Part shown: in pieces, positions 49,397-59,819 of the stretch | Layout: every line of letters starts with the position of its first letter | How positions within the stretch are numbered: position 1 is the first letter of the stretch | Source of the DNA: Clarireedia homoeocarpa | Lineage: Eukaryota; Ascomycota; Leotiomycetes; Helotiales; Rutstroemiaceae | Assembly: GCA_001465935.1 (NCBI GenBank) | Contig: LNKV01000015.1 | Coordinates: 434,001-498,000 of the forward strand | Length of the DNA stretch: 64,000 nt | Reading direction: 5' to 3' | Notes under the pieces: model-generated | Told to the model about the DNA's origin: nothing | The model's database searches: none | The model's input: the letters and a program-made list of their open reading frames with translations, nothing else | Position numbers and translations under genes: made by a program

Positions 49397-50022
49397 TAAC
49401 ACAGGCTGTCAGTATGTATGGACGCAAGTAAGCAACTAGCTATCCTATTGTACCCTACCGTATCCTATCCACAAGATAAACATGTTATGTTATGCACACT
49501 TTAGCATTAGCATACAAGTAGTTCTTCTCTCGCATTGACCTCGATCTGGTATCTCTCTTCCCTGCGAATACCTTCATTACAACCCTTCCCCTTCCTTCCC
49601 CTTCCCGCCCGCTACTCCACACCGCTTCACGTACTTCTGGACTTTATTCCCTTCCTCAACTTAGCCATGCTCCATCGTCTCGAATAAAGTCGGGACCCAA
49701 GCCAAGCCAAACCATACTAGTCGAGACTGTTCCGACAATTACCACTTCAGGTTCCTACCCTGATCTCCCCTTTCCTTCCGGGTCTTGACTCAATTCAACA
49801 TCCATTTGACGCAATCCAAGTCTCTTCTTCCCTTCGGATTCCGCACAGACTCATTAATATATATGCAAATAAGGGCAATCAGCGGCCCGAGCCAGAAGGG
49901 ACTCTATTATTCCATCAATAGCGAGTCAAGTATGTGATTTTGTGCTCTTAGGAGATCTTTTTTCCAATCCGTCATGTTTCATGCATGAAGTTCTAGTTTT
50001 CATTATGCGAAGGTGCAAAGTT

Positions 50023-51711
50023 TCATGTGACGCTTCTCTGACGTTGATTTCGTAGAGCATCGATTTCGCGTTGAAGAGCGCTGAGATCGGCCAGAATGTC
50101 TTTGCTGTCACTACCACTACCGCCATCTTGTGGAATGACGCTCGGAGATGTGTTCTCTTCGAGCCGCGACGTTTGTGATAGAGAAGATGCATTTGAGCTT
50201 TGGCGATGTTGATCAAGACTAGGAAGGGAGGTGTGTTCGCCGCTGAGTCTTTTTGGATGGGAAGAGTTGATTGGTGATGAGTCGATACTGTTGCGCGTCT
50301 GCCGATGACGGGGTGGCGGTGGCGGTGCGATAATAGAGCTTCGTTTATTGGCCCCTGATGAATTGGGGGACTCGACGCTGTTGATGGACGAGGAACGGTC
50401 ATGTCGTGAGGAGCCGCGTGCGGGTGGTGGTACGGGCAATGGTGCAGATGAGGCGGTAGATGCGTGATGTGATGATGCCCGAACTAAGGCATGTTTTCGT
50501 ATTGGTGGTGGGGGTGGAGCCTTTCCGCTGTTGGAACGAGGTCGGCCTGGTTCAATTGAATAGACAGATGCATTGTCTTCTTCGACTTTAGGTGAAAGTC
50601 GACCGGAATTACTTCTGCTGAGCTTGGAATCCGATGCCAGTTGACTATGTCGACGTGTGATAGGAGGTGCTGGTGGTGTTTTTCTTCGTATTGATGAGGA
50701 TGGTGATGGTGGTTCTGGTGCTCTTCCAGCAGATGCACTATCAAATATTGATTCTCGTTCCAATTCACCACTTGCGCGGGTCGGTGCTGGTGGTAATGGT
50801 TTATTCAAATCGGTCAAAGAACGATTTGGTGTTGCGGTAAGGGTGGTAAGATATTGAGTGGGTATTGGGGTAGCCTGCGGTGGCGAGGTAGGAGGTGTAG
50901 ATATGGGCTCATCCCTTAATTCCATCTTAATAAGCTTGCCATGTCTCGAATTAGGAGGTGGTGGCCTTTTCCTTCCTTGTAATGACGACTCTGATAATAC
51001 TCTTCGCTCCTCATCCGGCTCTGATATTTCGTGCGAGGTTCGTGGTGACTCGGGAAGTGGTTCTTGAACAGGCTCAAATATTGATTGTCGTGATAAGGAG
51101 GATGTCTCTGTGCTGCTGCTACCTCCATCCCCAAATGTGTGATGTATGGGATGAACCGGAGGGGCTTGAGGCGGGGTAGGAGTTGTGCTTATCCCTGCAT
51201 TCCCCGTCATTAACAGTCTCTTGAATGCATCGACATCCATGGATCCTCTGACAGGATTTGTGACAACCGTCGTTGTAATCCCCAAAGCATCGCGTTCTGG
51301 ACGTTCCATAGTTTCCAATGTTTTTGAGAAAGGGTTCAGTATCGGAGGTCTTGCTGGCTTTCTAGCCTCTTCATCCTCCGAGAGATCAGACGCGACACTG
51401 TCGAAGGGGTCTTCATCTTCATCGGGTGGCAGGCTCAAGGGATGTTTGAATGGTATTGATTCTTCTCCGATCGTCGAAGCCGAATCCGCGACAGAGGGAG
51501 ATGGTGGAGGAGGAGACTGAACCCGAACTTTCTTGGGTACTTTCTTTGGCGCATCTTGACGCTCGATGTAGGTGTACTCGGTCTTCGAAGCCGCAGATGT
51601 TTCTTCTTGGAAGAAGCTAGGAATGGTGGGGTTGGTAGGAGGTGAGATGGTCGTCGAGGACGGGGAAGCTTTCCTCCGAAAAGGATTGGACGAGGAAAAG
51701 GCTGCAGACAT
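50023..51711 (-). CDS. Proline-rich disordered protein with C-terminal coil
   Basis: A single exon from an ATG encodes 562 aa. It opens with 'MSAAFSSSNPFRRK'; NPF-type motifs (here 'NPFRRK' and 'NPFSKTLE') recur and could bind EH domains. A conserved-looking block at about 125-175 reads 'NPFSKTLETMERPERDALG' then 'GSMDVDAFKRLLMTG'. The centre has many polyproline stretches (PPPPNSR, PPAPPITRR, APPPPPIRK, APPPPPRHR), typical SH3- or profilin-binding sites, within Ser-rich, basic, probably phosphorylated sequence. The C-terminal 25 residues ('ILADLSALQREIDALRNQ') form a short coiled coil. No catalytic domain, signal peptide or membrane segment is present. By composition it is probably a scaffold in actin, endocytic or polarity functions; this is inference. 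It is divergent from the F-box-like gene, 920 bp away. Confidence 0.8.
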   Translation of the reverse strand: MSAAFSSSNPFRRKASPSSTTISPPTNPTIPSFFQEETSAASKTEYTYIERQDAPKKVPKKVRVQSPPPPSPSVADSASTIGEESIPFKHPLSLPPDEDEDPFDSVASDLSEDEEARKPARPPILNPFSKTLETMERPERDALGITTTVVTNPVRGSMDVDAFKRLLMTGNAGISTTPTPPQAPPVHPIHHTFGDGGSSSTETSSLSRQSIFEPVQEPLPESPRTSHEISEPDEERRVLSESSLQGRKRPPPPNSRHGKLIKMELRDEPISTPPTSPPQATPIPTQYLTTLTATPNRSLTDLNKPLPPAPTRASGELERESIFDSASAGRAPEPPSPSSSIRRKTPPAPPITRRHSQLASDSKLSRSNSGRLSPKVEEDNASVYSIEPGRPRSNSGKAPPPPPIRKHALVRASSHHASTASSAPLPVPPPARGSSRHDRSSSINSVESPNSSGANKRSSIIAPPPPPRHRQTRNSIDSSPINSSHPKRLSGEHTSLPSLDQHRQSSNASSLSQTSRLEENTSPSVIPQDGGSGSDSKDILADLSALQREIDALRNQRQRSVT

Positions 51712-52631
51712 TGTATTGTAGTGATGGCTAAGACACCCGGTAATACACTCAGGTGTGGTTAATGTGAGTTTATACGACTTGTCATGGCATCATGCTGGAC
51801 TCGTGTGAGGTGTACAATGGGTATTACTTCGCTGTCGGATTCCTCGGTCGTGTACAGCTTGAAATCAAATGCTTCTTATCGGGGAAATGGTCCGTGCACA
51901 ATGAGGTCTAATTGATAATTGTTTGATCCTCATCCTCATCCTCATCCTCATTCTCATTCTCATCCTCATCCTCGTCTTGATCCTTTCGTGACGAGAATGA
52001 GATGCAAGCGGACGAGGGACGAGGGACGAGGGCTGAATAACGACAACACCGTCAATGGTCAAGAAAAGTTCCCAAACCATCGCATGAGAGCACCAAAACG
52101 TGCTGTCTCTGTGTCATAGCAGAGAAGAACAAGGCAGGAATGAGCGATGCTTTCATAGGCTTGTGCGAGTGCGAGTGCAGGTTAACAGACCACAACTACT
52201 TCCGATGAACTCTGTTACCTGCCACGCCTGCTCAGTAGCTCCTTCGTTTGCACCAATGCAAAGAGGAGAGGAACTCCAACAGCCATAGAAGGAGAGACGC
52301 CAGCGCATCTTGGTATGATAATGGATAGCAAAACAACAGAAAGTAGCAAACGCCAATATAATATATACGTATTTGCCCAACTCATGGTTTTTGTGTTTAA
52401 ATAATGCCTTGCACTGCACACGGTGAGGTTACTCCGCATGGGCATGGCTCGCGGATTCCTCGGCACCTACTTAGCATCGTCATAGTCTGTCTCCCTGCTT
52501 GCGCTGAACTCACCTAACAAGTACTTAAATCTTCAGATGAGCTGTGTTGAGCATCAACGATAAATTTCAAGACCATCTGTGGACGTTGACTTAATACCTT
52601 CTATCTCAGCCATTGTCGCGCGCTTGTCAAT
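51712..52631. promoter_or_regulatory. Divergent intergenic region between proline-rich and F-box-like genes
   Basis: About 920 bp hold both promoters. A (CCTCAT)n/(TCTCAT)n repeat lies at 51927-51975 and a short GACGAGG tandem follows at about 52012-52031. No specific factor site can be assigned. Confidence 0.45.
51927..51975. repeat. (CCTCAT)n hexanucleotide repeat
   Basis: About eight CCTCAT/TCTCAT units, slightly imperfect. Confidence 0.85.
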
Positions 52632-54071
52632 ATGTCAAGCACAAGTATCAGCGAAGAAGCACCAAAATCAACCACATCCACATTTACATCGCGTCTCTTC
52701 AACGCGTTGCGACCAAAAGCTTCTCGGAAAAAATTAAGAAAGGATCCACCTAGCGATCATCAGGGATCTACTCGCTCCATATCACAAGGAAGAGCCAATG
52801 GTTCCCGACAAGACCACGGGTTTGACCATTCGTTCTCCTATGCCGTCGATGAACAGACCGGAGAGCGACGCGACGACACGGCATTATTGCACGGCCTCGC
52901 ACATCATGGATCGTTCGATACTATCAATGAGGCTTATTACGGAGACGAATCATCCCGTCCGCCGGGAGAGCCTATATTAGCCAGTCTGTCTGTGCGACTT
53001 TGGAGCCTCATCGTCGAATATCTATCACCATGTGATGCAGCGAATCTTGCGCTCTCAAACAAGACACTTCTACAGCGAGTTGGTCGAGATCCATGGTACG
53101 CCTTGGATCGCCCAGAGAACCATCAATACAAGATAGAGTTTCTGGTGTCCATGGATCGTCATTTGCCAGACCATCTACTTTGCTTTCCATGCGCGACTTA
53201 CCATGTACGGACGCAACGGGGCGAAGAGCGCTTAAAAGCTACTCACATCTTGAATCCGTTATTTGTGTGTCCGAATGCTTTAACTCAAGTACCGCCAAGA
53301 ACACGGATAGCCTTTGGTCATACTCTCCCATTCTCATTCGTGCAGCTGGTAGTAAGAGCTGATCGCTACTCCTCACGTCATGGGATTCCGTTAGAAGCGA
53401 TTTCCCGCCGCTGGAAGGATACGCAGGGCACCTGGTCACATCAAACACGTTTTCACATCGACAAAGGTCATCTACTTATGCGTGTCGTCAGCCAAACGTT
53501 CGCCGAGCCAGATCTCCCATTGAGTGCGCAACGGAACCTTTTATATTCTCGCGAGGACTATTTTCCATATTTCTCGGTATGCGATCATTGGCGGGACGGG
53601 GAGCTCATGAATATTTGCAAATGCGCATTGAATCATATACCAAAGAGACGCGTGGGACTAGCAACTCAACTACAATCTGGACCAAAAGTACAATTATCAC
53701 TCATCAACCAGAGCCAAATGGCTTCTCAGTGCTCCCAATGTCAGCCAATGCGTCGGTGCCCGCGTTGTCCGACAGAATATCTCGTTGAACTCAAGTTTCG
53801 GGAGGATAAATCTGATCCTGTGAATCGGTTCAAACAAGCATTAACAGTAACAAGATGGAGCGACTTGGGCGATGGAACCTCTCCATTGTCACCGGAATGG
53901 GCTGCTTGTAATGGAGACCTCGACGCCTACGATTCATTTGATACCATTAAGGGGCGTGCAATCTCGGGTACTTTTGAATCACAATTCGGTGTTACACTTC
54001 CAGGACAACGAATTCTATCACTCAATCCAAGAAACGAAAGAAGGGGAGAAGATGGAAACAATTGGTACTGA
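52632..54071 (+). CDS. F-box-like domain protein
   Basis: A single exon from an ATG encodes 479 aa. The first 100 residues are basic then disordered. An F-box-like segment follows at about 112-152 ('LASLSVRLWSLIVEYLSPCDAANLALSNKTLLQRVG'; split here as LASLSVRLWSLIVEYL and SPCDAANLALSNKTLL), with the usual Leu-Pro-like opening weakened to Leu-Ser. A conserved core comes next: 'FLVSMDRHLPDHLLCFPCATYH', then 'ISRRWKDTQGTWSHQTRFHI', and a Cys-rich stretch 'CSQCQPMRRCPRC' (about 371-383) that could bind zinc. Fungal proteins of this layout are common and mostly uncharacterised; canonical F-box proteins recruit substrates to SCF ubiquitin ligases through Skp1. The ligase role is inference. The gene ends 273 bp before the HET gene on the same strand. 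Confidence 0.7.
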   Translation: MSSTSISEEAPKSTTSTFTSRLFNALRPKASRKKLRKDPPSDHQGSTRSISQGRANGSRQDHGFDHSFSYAVDEQTGERRDDTALLHGLAHHGSFDTINEAYYGDESSRPPGEPILASLSVRLWSLIVEYLSPCDAANLALSNKTLLQRVGRDPWYALDRPENHQYKIEFLVSMDRHLPDHLLCFPCATYHVRTQRGEERLKATHILNPLFVCPNALTQVPPRTRIAFGHTLPFSFVQLVVRADRYSSRHGIPLEAISRRWKDTQGTWSHQTRFHIDKGHLLMRVVSQTFAEPDLPLSAQRNLLYSREDYFPYFSVCDHWRDGELMNICKCALNHIPKRRVGLATQLQSGPKVQLSLINQSQMASQCSQCQPMRRCPRCPTEYLVELKFREDKSDPVNRFKQALTVTRWSDLGDGTSPLSPEWAACNGDLDAYDSFDTIKGRAISGTFESQFGVTLPGQRILSLNPRNERRGEDGNNWY

Positions 54072-54344
54072 GTGAACTAGCAATATCTTGATACTTCTCG
54101 TCTGGTATACATTCCCAGAAGCTTCAAAGTGAGTGAGCGGGCCGTGCACGCCAACCTTGTGATAATCCCGACATCCAGCCACCATAAGCCACTATATACT
54201 GTCAGCAGTGAACCTCAGCTGGCGGTGAACTTTTTCATTTAATAATCCATAACAAAGTGGAAATCGTCGTTCTGGTGAAGTTTTATTCGCGACCAAGCAG
54301 CAATTACTGCATTCCAGTGCTACAATTGTGTAGCCTCTACCAAG

Positions 54345-56776
54345 ATGTCAAAACTTTGCGAAGTGTGCCGAAAACTCGACATCCGAAAACTCTTATTGGA
54401 TTCAGCAGCACAGGAAACAACATCAACCAGAGGCCTGCTTACTGGGTTTCTGGAGGCAGATCTCCAAGTACGACCAGGAATACCAGACTTTTATAAACAC
54501 CATAGTACTATTGCTGCACTAAGAGCAGCCGCAGCCTCGCAATGTGATTTTTGTTGTCTGATTTTGCAGACGCGACATCCAAATGAACAGGATCAGCGCG
54601 TAGATGACTGGCTCGACGAAAACAATCAAGGTCAGATATATGTCGGGACTGGAAGCTGCAGTGTTGCAAAACGAGAGACCCCATATATCATGATTTCTCA
54701 AAGGCCCACAAATGATACCCCAAGAATTCTTTGTAACTTTGAGGCATATACACGCACAGGTCAACTCCCTGTTACCCCTCAATAAAAACATGGACACTAA
54801 CAAGATTTCCTACAGATGCCAACGCTCGTCGGGAATGCCCCTATCTGGGAAGATCTATCTCCTCTCACTCTGACGCATCAGAGTGTTACGCTTTGGGGAA
54901 TGAATGGCTCCAAGACTGCAGACAAAACCACAAAGATTGTGGGCCTCTTAAGCCTCTACCAAGCCCTACTCGTATCATCAATGTTGGTTCCGAAACATCA
55001 TGTGGTCATCCATTCCTAGACGTGGATCCCCCTCGACATCACTGTATATGGGCAGCGCTAAGCTATCAGTGGGGTGGCTGCGATGAATTGAAGTTGACGG
55101 CAGAAACATTTGCCAAACTCAAATCTGGTATTCCTGTCGAAGACTTCCCACCAACGCTTCGGGATGCTATCTTGATAACCAGAAAGCTCAGCCTGCAGTA
55201 CATTTGGATTGATGCGTTGTGTATATTTCAGGACAGTGCAGACGACTGGAACGCTGAAGCTGGTCGTATGCGCGATGTCTATGCAGGTGCTGCGATAACT
55301 ATTGTCGCTGCAAATTCCTTATCGACAGCTGCAGGAATTCTTGCGAGACGTCCTTTGGAGGCTAATGACAATTTACAATGCCAGCTAGCTTGGTCGTGCA
55401 ACGAAACCGTTATGCTGCGCCCTGCATCTCATGTTTCTCGGCGCGTTGCTAATTCCAGTCCTTGGTTCACTCGAGGGTGGACATTTCAAGAAGGTTTATT
55501 GTCACCACGAACATTATCCTATGGTAGAGATCAGTTGGTCTGGGAATGTGCCTATCAAACCCAAGACGAAAGCGGGCATATCAATCTCCTGGAACAGAAA
55601 TATGATAGCAAGGATTTGCTACATAAGCTACGAAAAAGCAGACGCACTAAGACGAGCCGCATTGCTCAAATATTCTCAGTACAGTGGTTCATATTCTTGT
55701 CAGAATATCACAACCAGAGAGCCAGGTTCGGCTTGCCTCCTAGCACTATCGCATATGCAGGAGTGGATATGCAGGCCGAGTGGGGCATGGACCCCTATCT
55801 AAGGTGGTGTGACATAGTTGCAGAATTCTCTATACGCAAATTCACCGTCCCGACAGATGTGTTACCCGCTTTATCTGGCATTGCCCAAGAATTTGCCTTG
55901 ATCACCAAAGACACTTACTGTGCTGGTATGTGGAAAACATACATACTTGAAAGTCTGTTGTGGTGGAGGCAGACTTTACTCAAGCCCAAGAAAGAATTTC
56001 CAATAGAAGTTGACTGGTATTCACATGTTGACTGGAAGAAGCCAGAGGAGTACAAAGCGCCATCATGGTCCTGGGCAAGCTTGAATGCGGGTCGAGTATC
56101 ACTACCTATATACGCAACCATGGATGCGCCATCGCGCAGCATTGCTGCTCTAATCAAACTCGAGTTTCGTACCGTTGGTGATAGTCCATTTGGAAAACTA
56201 CTACCCGGCAGTGCACTGATTTTGAAGGGTTGCCTCTTTCCAATACATAATATTGAAGAGAATTATTGGAGATGGCGTAAACCGGCAATTTCTCACCCGG
56301 AGTACTTGCAGCAGCTTGAAGAACGTCGGCCACTTTACTCTGGCACATGGCCCGCTTTGCAAGAATACATACAGGAAATCATCAATGCTGGCAGCAATGC
56401 CAGTTTTGAATTCGAACAGCAACATGTAGCCCATGTCAACCAGACATTTGGCGCTTTTCTACTCGTACACACAGAAGGTCTTATTACCAACGACGAGAAT
56501 GAGTTTTCCAGCAGTGGTACCCTTGGATTTCTGATCGTTGAGTCGACGGGAAATCATGAGAATGAGTATCGTCGCATCGGAGCAATGAATCTTACGAAAT
56601 CCGCACTTTATGCAGAGAGAAGTTTAACCACCCTTTCCGAGGCGAGGAGAGCAGAGAGGCAGGGTGAGTTTACGTGGAGTGCCTCGCTAGCAGACCGGGA
56701 ACATGTGCTGGAGTCCAAAGTGTGGGAACAAATACCTAAAAGATTCCCCAGACGGACGACTATACGATTGGTATAG
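54345..56776 (+). CDS. HET-domain (heterokaryon incompatibility) protein
   Basis: Exons 54345-54759 and 54816-56776 (intron 56 bp, GTCAAC...CTACAG with a CTAAC branch site, phase 1) give 791 aa. The N-terminus has the family's Cys pairs: 'CEVCRKLDIRKLL' and 'CDFCCLIL'. The HET domain covers about 217-385: 'ALSYQWGG', 'LSLQYIWIDALCIFQDSADDW' (split: LSLQYIWIDALC, IFQDSADDW), 'MRDVYAGAAITIVAANS', and 'WFTRGWTFQEGLLSPRTL' with 'LVWEC'. The C-terminal 400 residues include 'APSWSWASLNAGRVSLP', usual in this group, and no NACHT, WD40 or ankyrin repeats. In characterised cases HET domains trigger cell death after fusion of genetically different hyphae; most family members are untested. The HET domain belongs to the TIR-like fold class. 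No break is seen; the gene looks intact. Confidence 0.95.
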
Positions 56777-58194
56777 CATACTTCAGTATTATGACTAGCT
56801 CTAGTGCAACAATCGAACCAGATATTCAATCGACTCCCGTCTAGGTATTCTTCGCACTTCCAGTATTTTGTTAAATTAGGAGAAGTCTTTTTTGTATATT
56901 ACAAGAACACTCGTAGGAGCCTAGGCAATAAACAGACCATCTCGCCCAGACCTCTCTGGCAACTGAGATTAAATACTTGGTGGCGCCAGTTTCCTAACTT
57001 CAGATCTGCAGCATATGATTTGCTACTACAGCGACCTGTGATCGAACTCGAATTCCAGATTTAACTTTTGCTGTCTTTGAGATCGTCAGGTGTCAGGGAT
57101 AATTCTAACCGCCGTTGGACCTAAGAGTAGAAAGTGGGGACCAAGGTAAGCATCAACTTTATAAAGTTGGGGATTGGTATTTTTTTACGTGTTTACTGTA
57201 GTAAGGCGGAGCTGTACCGCTCTACCTGCATTCCGCGAATCATCCAGAGAATACTATCCCTCCTTGAACAAATGTTATTTTTTCTGTCTTGCCACATATA
57301 AATTTAACCTTTGTTTAGGGGGGAGATAGTAGGAACTATTGCTCAGCGGGCTTCACACTTGGCGGTCGTTCGTTGCAGACTGAGTTCTAGGAATTGATAT
57401 ACGGTAGTAATATGGTGGCTGATATTGAGGTTATACTACCTACAGACGTGCGTAGAAGCGACGATACCACTCACCCACGTAAATACTAGCTAAACTGAGC
57501 AATATTGAGGATATACTGAAATACCGGATTCTAGTACATTCCGAAGTACATTCCTAAGTCCTCACATATCAGAAGTTTGAATTTCCTAATTAGGCAATTG
57601 TGAAGTACTCACTACGTACAGAAGTACAAAGACAGGAATTGGGCCGGTATTACGGCCGGTAAGCACTATCTCCCTTGCCTGGGTTGCTCCTAGGAATTTG
57701 AACTTCCGAATCAGGCAATCGTAAAGTATTCCATCAAGAATTCTATATTATCAGTAGTATAGAATCTGTTATCAAAAACCGGAATGAATATATCTCCAAG
57801 ACTAGATACTTATCAGGGGGGTATACGAAGTACAAATTACTAAAAATACTACGAAGTAGTTCCTACACTGACTCCGACTGGTTTCAGCTTACACAAGGGT
57901 ATAGCGCGGTACTTGATGGACAAAGATGGGGATATTCCCCGATGTAACCAAAGCTGCCAATCATACTTCGTACAGAGAATAGATATTACTCAGCGAGCTC
58001 CACACTTGGTGGTCTGTTCCTTGCAGGCTGGGATCTAGCTTACACAAGCCACGGTACTTGATGGACCAGATGGGGCCATTTCCAGATACAAATAAATAAA
58101 GGTGAATCTAACATTCAATCCAGCTTCTCATTTCCAATTCAAAATCGATGCTGGATGCTTAAATTACATCAGTTTGAAGATTTGTTCACTGGAA
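56777..58194. other. AT-rich intergenic region with diverged direct repeats
   Basis: No gene is seen. Three pairs of related segments lie here: about 57329-57390 with 57977-58040, 57574-57610 with 57694-57730, and 57885-57943 with 58041-58085. The aligned second pair differs mostly by C/T and G/A changes, as expected after RIP. Four TACGAAGTA/TACTTCGTA-type words occur between 57824 and 57972 or close by. The right end is the promoter of the Zn2Cys6 gene. Confidence 0.55.
57329..58085. repeat. Array of mutated direct repeat copies, type unknown
   Basis: Copies share phrases such as 'CAGCGRGCTYCACACTTGG' and 'GGTACTTGATGGAC'. They are 60-70 bp long in recognisable parts and differ mainly by transitions. 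They may be remnants of one larger element duplicated head to tail. No coding motif is visible. Confidence 0.5.
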
Positions 58195-59819
58195 ATGGCC
58201 ATTTCATCTCCTGCAGACGAAACGCCCTGGATCAAGTTTAGGAGCAGGGCTTGCAAGCCCAAAGTCAGGACGGGGTGCTTCACTTGCAAGTGAGTACATG
58301 ATCTATGATGAAACTTGAGTATCACCGATTTGCTTACATTTGTGATCTCAAAAGGCGCCGGCGAGTTAAATGTGACGAGGCAAAGCCGGAGTGCCGTCGC
58401 TGCTTAAAACTAGGGGTTACCTGTAGGGGATATGAAGTTAATACAACCATCGAAGCCCGACACGAAGACAAAACAAACGAAGCACGACAATTACTTCCTC
58501 GAGGCCGCCTTGACGAGTCACCTTGTTTGACTCTCTCCGAGAAATTGCCCTTTAGGAATGAGGTCGATGAACGATACTTTCGAGAATTTTTTACGAAAAC
58601 AGCCATTTCTCTTATAGGGGGACCATGTGAGACATATGTCACATTGTTATGGACTCGTATAATCATGCAAACTGCTCATGAAGAGCATTGTCTGCAGGAA
58701 TTGGTAACTGCTTTGGGTGCAGTTACCATCTCTCAAGAGCTCCGGGAAACGGGGCAGGTTTCGGAAAGCGACAAAGTAAAGCAATCTGCGTTGCAACGAT
58801 ATGGAACCGCAATTCGAGTGATGAATCTGAGATTATCGAAATGCGAGTACGAAGATGGAACGAGAAAAGCGCTTATAGGATGTCTATTGATAAGTTATTT
58901 CGAGGGGATTCTCGGCAACACATTCGCGGCACTCAGGCATGCACAAAGCGGCAACAAAGTGATGCACCAATGGATCAAAATGCACAGGAGTAATCATCGC
59001 AAAGCAGGGGTCGGTTCTCCGGCACCTTATTTGATTGAAGACGAAATAGTGCAGTTTTATACACGAATCGATGAAATAATCACGACAGCTCGGGGCATGC
59101 GAAAAGATGAAGAGCACGAGGGTGTGCTCGAAGAGACTAGTGCTACAACTGCTTATATGCCTACCACTTTCTCGAGCAATCATGAAGCTCGGACATATCT
59201 CGAACTGATCGAGAGGCGAGCAGCCCACTTTGGGTGTTTGGTAGCTAGAGGGTTCAACTCCAGTGTTGAGCCGGATCCAGTCAAGGACCATGACCATGAC
59301 CAGGAAGCGATGCGTTGTAGTCTCAAGCGGGTGGAAGCGCTCAGAGAAGTTCTTTTGGGCGAGATACAGCATTGGGCAGCTGCATTGGATCGTTTTTCAC
59401 GAAAACAACCCGAGGGAATGGCTTCCCCTTATTCGAAGTCGACCGTATTAATAGCTAGGAGCAAAGTGCTCGAAATCATGATTGGAAACTCCCTTTCGCG
59501 AGACCTAGCATCATACAACAAATATCTCCCACAGTTCCAAACGATAGTCAACATGTGCGAATCTGCACTGGAGTCTATCAAAGATGAGCAGGGTGGAGAA
59601 AATAACTTCGATTTCGGCATTATCATGCCGCTGCACACTACTGCAGAATGGTGCCAGGATAGCGCACTTCGTTATCAAGCACTGGCTCTTATACGTGCTT
59701 ATAGATCATCGGACTGTTGGAAGAGGTGGTGTGGATTCAATGGATGTCTCAGATTCAGGGCTGCAGTTCCCTACTCTGTACATATAACAGGCAACAACCC
59801 CCTACCCAGTTCCGTTTAA
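58195..59819 (+). CDS. Zn2Cys6 transcription factor
   Basis: Exons 58195-58289 and 58355-59819 (intron 65 bp, GTGAGT...AAAAG, phase 2 within the zinc cluster, a common intron site in this family) give 519 aa. The ATG at 58195 is the first in frame. The cluster has Cys at 28, 31, 38, 45, 48 and 55 (2-6-6-2-6), with the basic 'KRRRVKC'. The rest resembles the DUF3468/Fungal_trans_2 group: 'YFREFFTKTAISLIGG', 'ALGAVTISQEL', 'RKALIGCLLISYFEGILGN', 'AALRHAQSG'. Such proteins are nuclear regulators; the target is unknown. The last 30-40 residues ('CWKRWCGFNGCLRF...') look unlike the helical end usual in relatives, while another frame from about 59705 encodes a helical 'GLLEEVVWIQWMSQIQ'. A late frameshift is therefore possible. 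It is the gene downstream of the HET gene. Confidence 0.88.

Larger units (their letters stand above)
32760..50022. other. Gene desert, about 17 kb
   Basis: No frame here combines an ATG, protein-like composition and credible splicing. Most open frames are short and low in complexity. The region is not uniformly AT-rich, so it is not simply a block of RIP-mutated transposons; only about 35.57-36.54 kb has that look. It is rich in CT or AG runs and simple repeats (listed separately). The left end must hold the promoter of the minus-strand AT-hook factor, and the right end the 3' flank of the proline-rich gene. Long regulatory DNA, long untranslated exons or non-coding transcripts are all possible; none can be shown from sequence. 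Confidence 0.5.
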
